Positions 32,720-41,770 of a DNA stretch of 64,000 nucleotides are shown in pieces; the stretch's first letter is position 1; the number at the start of each line of letters is the position of its first letter. Below the pieces are notes generated by a model that was given only the letters and a program-made list of their open reading frames with translations, ran no database searches and was not told the origin of the DNA. Origin of the DNA: Lentzea fradiae (GTDB lineage: Bacteria; Actinomycetota; Actinomycetes; Mycobacteriales; Pseudonocardiaceae); NCBI RefSeq assembly GCF_900100955.1, contig NZ_FNCC01000005.1, positions 124,001 to 188,000 of the forward strand. Direction: 5' to 3'. Position numbers and translations under genes: made by a program.

Positions 32720-33933
32720 TTCGTCGATTCGCCGCCGTCGCTCTCGTGCTCCTTTCGAGCGCGTGCACGGCCAGCATGGCCACCGAGCCCTTCGGCACCG
32801 CGCGGGCGCCGCGACCGCTGGCGCCCTGCGCCTGGTGGTACGCCATCGGCGACTCGCCGACGGCGTGGGAGATCAAGTCCGCCGCCAAGCGCTACGACGT
32901 GGTCGTGCTCAACGCGTGGGAGACGGCGCACATGCGCAAGCTCCACGAGCTCAACCCGAAGCTGAAGGTCCTCGTGTACAAGGACTTCTCCAGCGTGCGG
33001 AACTACCCCGGCGCCGTCGAGGGCAGCCGTGACGCCCGCTACCTGCCCACCGGTGTCGGTTACTTCGCGGCCGAACGGGACCACCCCGAGTGGTTCGCCC
33101 TCGACACCGGTGGGCGGCGCATCGAGTGGAACGGGTACCCGCTGCACTGGCAGACGGCCGTGTGGGACCCCGCCTACCAGCAGGCGTGGGTGGACGCGGT
33201 CGTCGGCGAGGTGCTCCGCGAGGGCTGGGACGGGGTGCTGGCGGACAACGACTTCAGCTCGCTGCGGCACTACTCGTCCGCGGTGGTCGCCGGCACCGCC
33301 GACGCCGGGGAGACCGACCGGGTGCTGCGCGAGGGCCTCGACGACCTGCTGGCGCTCGCCGGGGAAGCCCTGGAGAAGGCCGGGAAGATGCTGGTCCCCA
33401 ACGTCTCGGAGTCCCAGCTCACCCCCGGCCGCTGGGCGGCGCACTCGCGCTACGCGGGCGCGATGGAGGAGAACTTCGGCCTGCGCGGCGACGACGGCAC
33501 CGGCGAGCTGGTCACGTTCAAGGGCAACCAGTTCAAGGAGCAGCGCGCCCAGGCGGCGCTCGGCGAGTCCTGGTTGCTGCTCATCACGCACACGAAGACC
33601 GAGCAGGAGGAACGTGTCGGGTACGCCTCGGCCGCTCTTCTCGCGAGCCCCCACACCTGCTGGACCCGTGCGAACCCCGACTACCGGAGCCCGTACTGGT
33701 CGCTGTACCAGGACACCCGGCTCGGCGAGGCGGTCGAGGCGGCCACCCGCCTCACGAGCGGGGTGTGGACGCGCCGGTTCAGCGGCGGCTGGGTCGCCGT
33801 GAACCCGACGAAGACCTCCGCGCTGATCCAGCCGCCCGAGGGTCTGGTGACCCTGGCGGGCGAGCCGGTCACCGACCCGGTGGACCTGCCGCCCGCCGAC
33901 GCCGTGGTGCTGGTCAACGCTCCTGGCCCGTGA
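32698..33933 (+). CDS. Lipoprotein glycosyl hydrolase-like protein (GHL15 type)
   Basis: This 411-residue protein has a lipoprotein signal ending LLSSAC (Cys at ~23) and a TIM-barrel-like domain of the putative glycosyl hydrolase GHL15 family. Markers are YDVVVLNAW, KVLVYKDFSSV, HPEWFALDTGG and WDGVLADNDFS, with acidic residues at barrel strand ends. The family has been suggested to hydrolyse glycans, but its activity is not firmly established. GTG 32698 overlaps the sugar transferase gene. It probably acts outside the membrane, trimming or releasing the polymer made here. Its 3' end overlaps the convergent GT4 gene by 20 bp. Confidence 0.75.
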   Translation: MLSEKSLIRRFAAVALVLLSSACTASMATEPFGTARAPRPLAPCAWWYAIGDSPTAWEIKSAAKRYDVVVLNAWETAHMRKLHELNPKLKVLVYKDFSSVRNYPGAVEGSRDARYLPTGVGYFAAERDHPEWFALDTGGRRIEWNGYPLHWQTAVWDPAYQQAWVDAVVGEVLREGWDGVLADNDFSSLRHYSSAVVAGTADAGETDRVLREGLDDLLALAGEALEKAGKMLVPNVSESQLTPGRWAAHSRYAGAMEENFGLRGDDGTGELVTFKGNQFKEQRAQAALGESWLLLITHTKTEQEERVGYASAALLASPHTCWTRANPDYRSPYWSLYQDTRLGEAVEAATRLTSGVWTRRFSGGWVAVNPTKTSALIQPPEGLVTLAGEPVTDPVDLPPADAVVLVNAPGP

Positions 33934-35011
33934 GCTTGCGGTAGAGGTCGAGGTGGCGGCGCGCGCACACCTCGGCGGTGAACCGCTCGCGCGCCCGTGC
34001 CGCCAGCCTGGCCCCCGTCGCACCGGGGTCGGGGTCGGCGAAGAGGTCGCGCAACCGAGCCGCGAGCGAGGTCACGTCCCCCGGCCGCGCCAGGTCGTCG
34101 CCGGAGACGCCCAGCATGTCCGCCACGCCGCCGGTGTCCGTCGCGACCACGGGCTTGCCCGCCATCATCGCCTCCGCGACCACGAGCGGCTGCTGCTCCA
34201 TGGTGGACGGCAGCACCAGCGCGTCGTGCTCCGGCAGCAGCTCGGGCACGTCGGACCGGAACCCGAGGAACTGCACGCGGTCAGCGAGGCCGCGCCGGGT
34301 GACCCTGCCCTCCGCCTGCGTCCTCTGTGGACCGTCGCCGATGACCGTGAGCGTCGCGTCGTCCGGCATCGAGGTCTCCAGCGCGTCCAGCAGGGTCAGC
34401 ACACCCTTGCGCTCGACGAGCAGGCCCACGAAGACCAGGTGCCGGACGGGCCCGGTGGGCGGGTCGGGGGTGACCTCGTCGACGCAGTTGTCGATGTGGG
34501 TCATCCGGTGCGGGGGCACGTACAGCCGGTCGCGCAGGAACCGCGCCATCTCCCTGGCGGGCACCACGGTCCGGTGCACGACCCTCGCCACGGCGGCGTC
34601 GGCGGCGAGCACCGCGCGGGTGTAGCCCGACGGCGCCGTCGCGCCCCGCACGCCGCGGAACCACGGCTCCTCCACGTCGTCGGGCACGCCGTGGTAGGTG
34701 TGCACGATCTTGGGTCCGGTGGTGGAGAGCCCCGCGCTCACCAGGCCGGAACGCCGGTCCTGGGCGTGCACGACGTCCGGCCGCCACGACCGGAGCGCCG
34801 CGCGGGCCAGGCGCGCCGCCCGCACGTCCCCCTTGCGGGGCACGAGGATCTCCTCGAAGAACGGGTCGAGCAGCTCCGCGCCCCGGCGGGGACGCGGCCC
34901 GAAGACGCGCACCTCGGCGTCGCCGGACTTGGCCAGCGCGGCAGCCAGCCGCACGGTGACGTCCACCGGGCCACCGCTGTCCTGGGTGAGCAGGTAGGCG
35001 ATCCGTGTCAT
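33914..35011 (-). CDS. Family 4 glycosyltransferase
   Basis: This 365-residue GT-B enzyme has an N-terminal acceptor domain (RIAYLLTQDSGGPVDV) and the donor-binding domain with LVFVGLLVERKG, VIGDGPQRTQAE, VQFLGFRSD and the EX7E-like STMEQQPLVVAEAMMAGKPVVATDTGG. It adds a sugar, retaining configuration, to the growing lipid-linked chain on the cytoplasmic face. ATG 35011 overlaps the upstream GT4 stop by ATGA. It is the last gene of the nine-gene glycan operon, and its 3' end overlaps the convergent GHL15-type gene. Confidence 0.9.
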   Translation of the reverse strand: MTRIAYLLTQDSGGPVDVTVRLAAALAKSGDAEVRVFGPRPRRGAELLDPFFEEILVPRKGDVRAARLARAALRSWRPDVVHAQDRRSGLVSAGLSTTGPKIVHTYHGVPDDVEEPWFRGVRGATAPSGYTRAVLAADAAVARVVHRTVVPAREMARFLRDRLYVPPHRMTHIDNCVDEVTPDPPTGPVRHLVFVGLLVERKGVLTLLDALETSMPDDATLTVIGDGPQRTQAEGRVTRRGLADRVQFLGFRSDVPELLPEHDALVLPSTMEQQPLVVAEAMMAGKPVVATDTGGVADMLGVSGDDLARPGDVTSLAARLRDLFADPDPGATGARLAARARERFTAEVCARRHLDLYRKLTGQER

Positions 35012-36066
35012 GGTCGTCCTTCCACCAGCTTCTCGGTGAGGGTCGCGATCCGGTCGGTCATGCGGTCGCGGTCGAACAACGCCTCGGCGCGGGCCCTGCC
35101 GCGTTTGCCCTCGGCCGCAGCCAGCTCCGGGTCCGCGAGCCGGAGGGCGATCGCCTGCGCCAGTGCCTCCGTGTCCTGCGGCGGCACGACCTCGCCCGCG
35201 TCGCCGATGCTGTGGCGCACGCCCTCCACGTCGAACGCCACCACCGGACGTCCGCACGCCAGGGCTTCCAGCGGAACCAGCGCCATGCCTTCGGCCCGTG
35301 ACGGCAGGACCACGACGTCGGCTCGCGCGTAGAACTCGGCGGTCGCGTCGCTGTGGCCGTGCCACCGCACGCCGGGCTGCTCCTCGGCCAGCAGGACGTT
35401 CCGCAGCGGTCCGTCGCCGACGAGCAGGAGCCGGGCGTCCGGCACCTTCGCCCGCACCGACGGCCAGGCGCGCAGCAGCAGGTCCTGCCCCTTCTGCCGG
35501 GCCAGGCGGCCGACGCAGACCGCGGTCGGGGTGTCGTCGCCCTTGGGCCTCGGGAACAGCCGGCGCGTGTCGACCCCGTTGCACACCACCTCGGCCGGCG
35601 CGGTCACCCCCGCGGCCCGGCCGAGGCGGAGCTCGTCGTCGCTCACGCACAGGAGCAGGCCCGTCCACCGCGACGCGCGCGCCTCCCACCACCGGCAGGC
35701 GCGGCTCAGCAGCCCCTCGGCGACGCGGAACGACCAGAGGTGGGGCTGGAACACCGTGGGCGTGCGGCCGCGCAGCACGAGCCGGGCGAGCCCGGCCTTC
35801 GAGCTGTGCAGGTGCACCACGTCCGGGCCGATCTCGCGCAGCGTCCGGCGCAGCGAGAGCAGCTCACCGACGGTGCGGGGGCCGGGGGAGCGAGTCGCGT
35901 GCCACGGGTGGACCGGGATCCCCGCCCGCCGCGCCTGGTCGGCGAGACGGCCGGGCGGGCAGGCGACGCGGGCGTCCCACCCGCGCCGCCGCTGGGCCGT
36001 GACGAGGTCCAGCACCACGACCGCGACCCCGGCCTCCACCGGCTGGGTCACGTGGACGATCCTCAC
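35008..36066 (-). CDS. Family 4 glycosyltransferase
   Basis: This 352-residue GT-B enzyme starts RIVHVTQPVEAGVAVVVLDL. It has the donor domain CVGRLARQKGQDLLLRAW, LLLVGDGPLRN and the EX7E segment SRAEGMALVPLEALACGRPVV. GTG 36066 overlaps the flippase stop by GTGA and its own stop overlaps the next GT4 start by ATGA. It is part of the coupled operon; donor and acceptor sugars are unknown. Confidence 0.9.
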   Translation of the reverse strand: MRIVHVTQPVEAGVAVVVLDLVTAQRRRGWDARVACPPGRLADQARRAGIPVHPWHATRSPGPRTVGELLSLRRTLREIGPDVVHLHSSKAGLARLVLRGRTPTVFQPHLWSFRVAEGLLSRACRWWEARASRWTGLLLCVSDDELRLGRAAGVTAPAEVVCNGVDTRRLFPRPKGDDTPTAVCVGRLARQKGQDLLLRAWPSVRAKVPDARLLLVGDGPLRNVLLAEEQPGVRWHGHSDATAEFYARADVVVLPSRAEGMALVPLEALACGRPVVAFDVEGVRHSIGDAGEVVPPQDTEALAQAIALRLADPELAAAEGKRGRARAEALFDRDRMTDRIATLTEKLVEGRP

Positions 36067-37463
36067 GCGCGCTCCTTCAGTCCGATGAGGACGGTGCGGT
36101 TCACCGGCAGGACGACGGCGCAGTAGGCGGCGGCGAGCGCGAGCCCGGTGCCGGCCAGGCCGAGGACACCGGACGGCTCGGGCAGCGCGAGGCGCACGCC
36201 GAGGCTGAGCAGGGCGCCCGCGACGACCCCGGCGACCGGCCGGGCGACCCGGCGCGGCGCGAGTCCGGCGCGGGCGAGCACCAGCCACGTCACCGGGACC
36301 AGCAGCCACACGACGGCCACCTGCGTGACGGCGACCGCCTCCGGTCCCCGCCTCGTCGTGAGCACCAGCGCCGTCAGCAACGCGACGAGGTGCGCGGTTT
36401 CCAGGGCGAGGTACTGGCGGGCGTGCCCGGCGGCCCTCAGCGCCTGGTACCAGACGTGCAGCAGGCTCAGCCCCAGGCCGTACCCGCAGAGCAGCACCAG
36501 GATCCGGGCGGCGCCCGCCCACTGCTCGCCCAGCACGACGATCCCGTCCGCCAGCAGCGCCACCACCACGTACAGGCCGCCGGTGACGACCAGGGCGGCG
36601 GTGGTGAACCGGTGCACGGTCTCCGGCAGCCGTTCCCCGAGTCCGCTCCGGACCAGGTCCGCGCAGATCGGGAACAGCACACCGCCCAGCACGACGGCCA
36701 CCATGATGTACGGCACCCAGGCGATCCGGAACGCGAGCGAGTACCCGCCGACCGCCTCGGGACCGAGCACGTGCCCGATCGCGAGGTAGTCGACGTTGAC
36801 CAGCAGCACGGCGATCAGGGCGCCGGGTCCGACGACCGCGATCCACCGCACCGCCTCCGCCGCGCTGCCGCGGTCCCACGTGAAGCGCAGGCGCGCTCCC
36901 GTGACGGCCGCGAGCACCGGTTGCGCGACCGCCGTGCACACCAGGCCGAGCACGAACGCCGTCGGCCCGGCCCCGGTCGCGGCCAGCGTCACGGTGACCG
37001 CGGCGCCGAGGAACATCCCACCGGCGTCCGGCAGCATCCGGCGGCGGAAGTCCAGGTCGCGGTGCATCAACGCCATCTGCACCCCGCCCGCCGCGGTGAA
37101 CGGCAGGGTCAGGGCGGCGAGCCGGAGCAGCCCGGTGGCGTCCGGCGTGCCGAGGGCGGCGGCGATCGGCCCGGCCGCGGCCACGACGGCGGCGGCGAGG
37201 ACCGCTCCCGTGCCGACGCTCAGGGTGAGCACGGTGCCGGCGAGCCGCAGCGGGTCCCGCGCGGTGCGGCTGACCACGTCGTAGACCCCCATCGCCTGGA
37301 CGACCTGGCCGATGTTGACCACCGAGACGACCAGGGCGACGACGCCCAGCTCGGTCTCGGTGAACAGCACCGCGAGCGCCAGCGTCACGGCGATCTGGCC
37401 GCCCTTGCTCAGCAGGTTCACCGCGAACAGCCAGAGCGAGCCCCGCACCGCGACGTCGGTCAT
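36063..37463 (-). CDS. Polysaccharide flippase-like membrane protein (Wzx/MOP family)
   Basis: This 466-residue polytopic protein has about 12-14 hydrophobic helices and the N-terminal pattern VRGSLWLFAVNLLSKGGQI typical of oligosaccharide flippases. Further segments VGGYSLAFRIAWVPY and HVWYQALRAAGHARQYL also fit the family. It would move the lipid-linked repeat unit across the inner membrane. ATG 37463 overlaps the upstream GT87-like gene by ATGA, and the 3' end overlaps the next gene by GTGA. Together with the O-antigen-ligase-like and Wzz-like proteins encoded upstream it completes a Wzx/Wzy-style export set. Confidence 0.85.
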   Translation of the reverse strand: MTDVAVRGSLWLFAVNLLSKGGQIAVTLALAVLFTETELGVVALVVSVVNIGQVVQAMGVYDVVSRTARDPLRLAGTVLTLSVGTGAVLAAAVVAAAGPIAAALGTPDATGLLRLAALTLPFTAAGGVQMALMHRDLDFRRRMLPDAGGMFLGAAVTVTLAATGAGPTAFVLGLVCTAVAQPVLAAVTGARLRFTWDRGSAAEAVRWIAVVGPGALIAVLLVNVDYLAIGHVLGPEAVGGYSLAFRIAWVPYIMVAVVLGGVLFPICADLVRSGLGERLPETVHRFTTAALVVTGGLYVVVALLADGIVVLGEQWAGAARILVLLCGYGLGLSLLHVWYQALRAAGHARQYLALETAHLVALLTALVLTTRRGPEAVAVTQVAVVWLLVPVTWLVLARAGLAPRRVARPVAGVVAGALLSLGVRLALPEPSGVLGLAGTGLALAAAYCAVVLPVNRTVLIGLKERA

Positions 37464-38710
37464 GCCGTGCGCCGGCCGTGCCGCACGGCGAAGACGACGA
37501 GCACGGCCCAGGCGGCCACGACGGCCAGCCCGTCGAGCGTCACGCTCGCCCTCGCCCCGAACACCGACCGCACCGCCGTGTCCACGAAGTACAGGTGCGC
37601 GAACGGGACCGCGAGCAGCAGTGCCGCGCACCCCGCCCACCGCCAGGCCGTCTCCGCCCGCCGCCGCCAGCACAGGACCGCCAGCGCGACGAGGGCGGGC
37701 ACCGCGATCAGCACGTCACCGGGCTGGTGCACCAGCGCGACCACGATGCCGAGGCACGTCAGCACGTCCGCGACCGCGGAGCCGTCCGGCGTCCGGTCGA
37801 GGCGGCGGGCGAGCAGCGCGGTCGCCGCGAGGACACCGCACAGCGCGAGCAGCTCGGCTCCCGGCGGCAGCCACCCGGTGGTGCGGAAGAACACCGCGGG
37901 CAGGTCGACGCGTTGCGCGGCCATCGAGTCGACGGCGCCGTAGCCGGTCTGGCTGGCCCACGCGAGGTTGCGGGAGATCACGTCGAGGAACTCACCGGCC
38001 CCGCCGCCGCGCACGACGAGCAGCGCGGCCACCGGCAGGCTCGCCACGGCGGCGGCCGCCGTGCCCAGCAGCGCGACCTTCCGGTCTCCCCGCACGAACA
38101 GCACCACCGCCAGCGGCAGCCCGAACTGGGGCTTGAGCCACGCCAGCGCCAGCGCGGCCGAGGCCCAGCCGGGGTGTGTCGCGCGCAGCAGCAACGCGCC
38201 CGCGACGCTCACCGCGATCAGCGGGTTGACCTGGCCGATGTACAGCTGCGCCTTGCCGACCTGGCTCGTCACCAGCAGCGTGGCGACCACGACGGTCCCG
38301 GCGACCAGCGGCAGCCGCGCCCCGCGTGCCGCCAGCACCGCGAGACCCACCAGCAGCACCAGGCAGGCCAGCGTGAACGCGACGGCGCCGACCCGGTACT
38401 CCGGCAGCGCGAACGGCAGGTGCAGCACCAGGTGGTAGGGCTGGTAGAGGTTGAAGTTCTGGCGCACCGGCCAGTGCTCGAACATCACGGCGGGGTCGTA
38501 CGGGTTGCCGCCGCCCAGGAACTCCCTGATCGGGAAGTACAGCGCGTCCCGGAAGTCCTGCATGCGCTCTTCCGGCAGGTTCGCCTCGGTCGGCAGCGGC
38601 ACCTCCCACGACGGCCGCAGCGCGCGGAAAGCACTGGCGGCGCCCAGGAGGGCGACCAGGCCGACGAGGATCGACCTGGCGAGACCGGACCGGTTCGTCG
38701 TCGTGATCAC
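37460..38710 (-). CDS. GT87/DUF2029-type polyprenol-dependent glycosyltransferase
   Basis: This 416-residue integral membrane protein has about ten helices. After the first helix comes an extracytoplasmic loop with DALYFPIREFLGGGNPYDP, the acidic loop expected of GT-C enzymes, and the later block ALAWLKPQFGLPLAVVL. The family includes mycobacterial mannosyltransferases that use polyprenyl-phosphate sugars on the outer face. GTG 38710 overlaps the Wzz-like stop by GTGA. It may decorate the glycan after flipping, perhaps with the sugar loaded onto lipid by the GT2 encoded nearby; that link is inference. Confidence 0.82.
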   Translation of the reverse strand: MITTTNRSGLARSILVGLVALLGAASAFRALRPSWEVPLPTEANLPEERMQDFRDALYFPIREFLGGGNPYDPAVMFEHWPVRQNFNLYQPYHLVLHLPFALPEYRVGAVAFTLACLVLLVGLAVLAARGARLPLVAGTVVVATLLVTSQVGKAQLYIGQVNPLIAVSVAGALLLRATHPGWASAALALAWLKPQFGLPLAVVLFVRGDRKVALLGTAAAAVASLPVAALLVVRGGGAGEFLDVISRNLAWASQTGYGAVDSMAAQRVDLPAVFFRTTGWLPPGAELLALCGVLAATALLARRLDRTPDGSAVADVLTCLGIVVALVHQPGDVLIAVPALVALAVLCWRRRAETAWRWAGCAALLLAVPFAHLYFVDTAVRSVFGARASVTLDGLAVVAAWAVLVVFAVRHGRRTA

Positions 38711-39546
38711 GCCAGCACCACCGCCACCAGGACGGAGGACGCGGGCAGCACCGCGAGGGCGGGAGCGAGGTCCCTGCCGCGCCGGTCGGCCACCGCGACC
38801 ACCGCCGTGCCGTCCCCAGGCTCGGACGCCTTGTCCGGCAACGCCCGCGCGAGCTCCTCGGCCCGGTCGGCGAGCTCGGGGCTCACCGCCAGCACCCGCA
38901 CCGGGCGGGCGGCGGCCACGCACAGCGCCGTGAGCCGCTCGGTGAGCGCGGGGTCGTCGTCCCGCGTCACGACGACGGGGTGGCCGACACCGGCCTTCGC
39001 GAGGGCCGAGCGCGCGGTGGTCCCGCGCCGCAGCACGCCGGTGGCGACACCGGCGATGACCGCCACGACCAGCGCGAGCCCGGTGGCGAGCCGCCAGTCC
39101 GGGCTCACGACCGCCGTCTCCGGCCGCGGGTCGACCAGCCGGAAGCGGGCGGCGGGGGCGAGCAGGTCGGCGTCGATCACGGCCTTCGCGACCGCGGACA
39201 CGGCCTTCGCGGCGTGCTCGGCGGAGTCGGCGCGCACGGAGATCCGCGCGACACCGGACGCGGGCACCAGCTCGACCGAGATGGCCTTGGCCAGCCGCTG
39301 CGGCGACGTGCCCGCCTGCTCCGCCGCCACCTCCAGCACCGACGGGCTGCGCACCAGCTGCACCACCGCGGGCGCCGCGAGCGAGGTGACCTCGCCGAAC
39401 CGCGCGCTGTCCGGTGTGGACGGAGTGGCCAGCAGGGCGAGCCTGCCCTCGCTGACGGCGTCGCGCGACGCCACGGCCAGCAGCACGAGGACACCGGCCA
39501 GGACCGCGGCCAGCACCCCCTCGACCACAGCTCTGGGAGCCTTCAT
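38707..39546 (-). CDS. Wzz-like polysaccharide chain-length determinant
   Basis: This ~279-residue membrane protein has one N-terminal helix (VLAAVLAGVLVLLAVAS), an extracytoplasmic region with coiled and beta-rich segments (~35-145), and a second helix (WRLATGLALVVAVIAGVATGVL). A short C-terminal cytoplasmic domain lacks a Walker motif, so it is a Wzz-type copolymerase without its own tyrosine kinase. ATG 39546 has a strong GGAGGG site; ATG 39582, overlapping the GT4 stop by ATGA, is an alternative. It probably controls polymer length together with the O-antigen-ligase/polymerase-like protein. Confidence 0.75.
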   Translation of the reverse strand: MKAPRAVVEGVLAAVLAGVLVLLAVASRDAVSEGRLALLATPSTPDSARFGEVTSLAAPAVVQLVRSPSVLEVAAEQAGTSPQRLAKAISVELVPASGVARISVRADSAEHAAKAVSAVAKAVIDADLLAPAARFRLVDPRPETAVVSPDWRLATGLALVVAVIAGVATGVLRRGTTARSALAKAGVGHPVVVTRDDDPALTERLTALCVAAARPVRVLAVSPELADRAEELARALPDKASEPGDGTAVVAVADRRGRDLAPALAVLPASSVLVAVVLA

Positions 39547-39578
39547 CGTCCCTCCAGGACGGTCGGATCGTGGGACTT

Positions 39579-40622
39579 TCATCGCCGTCGCTCCAGCACG
39601 GTGCGAAGCAGCTCGTCGTAGGTCTTCAGCAACGCCCGCGCGTCCGCGGAACCGTCGCGCGGGGCGGCGGCCGCCCGCGCGTTCTCGTCGTAGAGCAGCG
39701 CACGCAACGCCTTCGCGGTCTGGCCGGGGCTGCGGCGCGGCACCAGCACGCCACCGCCGTCCGCCAGCACCTCCCGCACACCGTCCACATCGGACGCGAC
39801 CACCGGGCGGCCCGCCGCGAGCGACTCGAGCAGCGCGATCGGCATGCCCTCCCAGTCGCTGGTGAGCACCGTGACGTCCGCCGCCTCCAGCAGGTCCCGC
39901 ACGTCCGTGCGGGTGCCGAGGAACCGGACGCCGTGCAGCCGCCTGGCCCGTTCCTCCAGCCCGGGGCGCAGGCTGCCGTCCCCGGCCAGCCACAGCTCGG
40001 CGTCGCCGGGGACGAGCCCCCACGCGTCGAGCAGCACGTCGTGCCGCTTCTGGCGTTCCATCCGGGCGGGGCACAGGGCGACCGGCGCGCCGGCAGGGGT
40101 GCCGATCGCCGCGCGCACGGCCGCGCGGCTGGTCAGGGCGGGTTCCGGGAAGACCGCGTTGGGGATGACCCGAACGGCGGTGAGCCCGGCCTTCCGCAGC
40201 CGCGCGGCGGTGGCGTCGGAGACGGTGACGACCGTGTCGGAGACGCGTCGCAGCACCTTCACGGCACCGGCCACGTCCGCTTCCGCCACACCGTGGAACA
40301 CCGTCACGAGCGGACGCCGTGGCGCCGCGATCCTGGCCGTGAGGCTCGCGGACACGTTGTGCGCCAGCAGGACGTCGGGCCGGAACCGGCGGACCGCGGC
40401 ACGCGTCGCCCACGCCGCCCGCAGGACACCGGGCGCGGAACGGCGGGCCACCGGCACGTCGAACACGGCAACACCGTTGTCCCGCACCACGTCGGCGCGG
40501 AACCCGCCACCGCTCGCCACCGCGGACTCCCAGCCGGCCTCAGCGCCCGCCACCGCCATCCCGGCCACCAGAGCCTCGGCGCCACCGGCACCCATCTCGC
40601 TGATCACGTGGAGAACGCGCAT
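39579..40622 (-). CDS. Family 4 glycosyltransferase
   Basis: This 347-residue GT-B enzyme begins RVLHVISEMGAGGAEALVAG and has ALCPARMERQKRHDVLLDAW, LWLAGDGSLRPGLEERA, VRFLGTRTDV and the EX7E segment DWEGMPIALLESLAAGRPVV. ATG 40622 lies inside the 3' end of the polymerase-like gene (19-bp overlap), preceded by AGGGGAG. It elongates the lipid-linked unit in the cytoplasm; sugar specificity is not visible. Confidence 0.9.
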   Translation of the reverse strand: MRVLHVISEMGAGGAEALVAGMAVAGAEAGWESAVASGGGFRADVVRDNGVAVFDVPVARRSAPGVLRAAWATRAAVRRFRPDVLLAHNVSASLTARIAAPRRPLVTVFHGVAEADVAGAVKVLRRVSDTVVTVSDATAARLRKAGLTAVRVIPNAVFPEPALTSRAAVRAAIGTPAGAPVALCPARMERQKRHDVLLDAWGLVPGDAELWLAGDGSLRPGLEERARRLHGVRFLGTRTDVRDLLEAADVTVLTSDWEGMPIALLESLAAGRPVVASDVDGVREVLADGGGVLVPRRSPGQTAKALRALLYDENARAAAAPRDGSADARALLKTYDELLRTVLERRR

Positions 40623-41770
40623 CGGCTCCCCTTCCTCGCTCGCTGCTCGACGGCGACCGCGATGGCGACGAGCGACCACAGCGGCAGGTAGTACTGCTCG
40701 GACAGGAAGACCGAGGCGACCAGCACGGCGATCAGCGCGGCCTGCACGGCCACCGCCTCGCGCCGGTACGCCCGCACGGCCCGTTCGCTCGCCACGAACC
40801 CGAGAGCGGCCAGGCCGGTGAACGCCGCGAACCCCGGCACGCCCAGCTCCGCCGCCACCTCGACGAACATGTTGTGCGCCACGGGACTCTGCTCGTCGAT
40901 CTCCGCGTTGCGCGACGCCGCCACGTACTCTTGGCGGAACCCGCCGGGCCCGACGCCGAGCAGCGGGCCGTCGGCCAGCATCCGCGCGGCGGCCTGCCAG
41001 CGCAGCACCCTGGTGTCGGCGTTGGTGCCCGCGATGTGGCTCTTCTCCCGCACCGCCCGTTCCAGCTCGGCCTGGGCGGTCTGCGCGAACACCAGCGCCG
41101 CCAGCCCGGTCACGGCGGCGGTGACGAGCACCGCGCGGACCGGGATCGCCCCGCGCAGCACCAGCCAGGTGAGCGCGCAGGCCAGGGCGAGGCCGCCGCC
41201 GCGCGAGAACGTCGCCGCCGCACCGGCCACCAGCACGGCGCCCAGCAGCAGCAACGCGATCCGGGACCGGCCCCTCGCCGGCAGCGCGACCAGCAGCGGC
41301 AGCGCGGCCACCAGGAAGAACGCCAGGTCGTTGGGGTCCTCCACCGGCCCGGTGGCCCGCAGCTCGCCGGTGGCGAGGCTGAACAGCCCACCGGCCGCCG
41401 CCACGACCGCTCCCGCGACCGCCGCCGCGAGCAGCGCCCTGACCGGCACCTCCCGGGCGGCGACGTCCGCCAGCACCACCACGACGACCAGGAACGGCAC
41501 CCAGCGGACCAGGTACTCCAGCGTGAACGGCTCGGCCGAGTGCACCGCCGACGTCGTCAGCAGCACGACCGCCAGCAGCGCCACGAGCAGGTGCAGCGGA
41601 TGCGGGGCGGGCAGCCTGCGGTGCTTGGCCAGCGACACCAGCCACACGCCCACCAACGCGGCGGGCACGACCTTGGCCAGCTGGCCGTGCAGCTGGAGCA
41701 GGTAGCCCTCCAGCGGGGCCAGGGCGACCGTCCCGCAGGCCAGGACGCGCAGGAGCGTCGTCAGCCACAT
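40604..41770 (-). CDS. O-antigen ligase/polymerase-like membrane protein (Wzy/WaaL family)
   Basis: This 388-residue protein has about ten transmembrane helices. The large extracytoplasmic loop near the C-terminus holds the family pattern MLADGPLLGVGPGGFRQEY, with VAHNMFVEVAAELG, and earlier ATFSRGGGLALA. The family polymerises or ligates lipid-linked glycans on the outer membrane face. ATG 41770 overlaps the deacetylase 3' end by 10 bp. Being the only such protein here, it is the likely polymerase of the pathway. Confidence 0.85.
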   Translation of the reverse strand: MWLTTLLRVLACGTVALAPLEGYLLQLHGQLAKVVPAALVGVWLVSLAKHRRLPAPHPLHLLVALLAVVLLTTSAVHSAEPFTLEYLVRWVPFLVVVVVLADVAAREVPVRALLAAAVAGAVVAAAGGLFSLATGELRATGPVEDPNDLAFFLVAALPLLVALPARGRSRIALLLLGAVLVAGAAATFSRGGGLALACALTWLVLRGAIPVRAVLVTAAVTGLAALVFAQTAQAELERAVREKSHIAGTNADTRVLRWQAAARMLADGPLLGVGPGGFRQEYVAASRNAEIDEQSPVAHNMFVEVAAELGVPGFAAFTGLAALGFVASERAVRAYRREAVAVQAALIAVLVASVFLSEQYYLPLWSLVAIAVAVEQRARKGSRCAFST

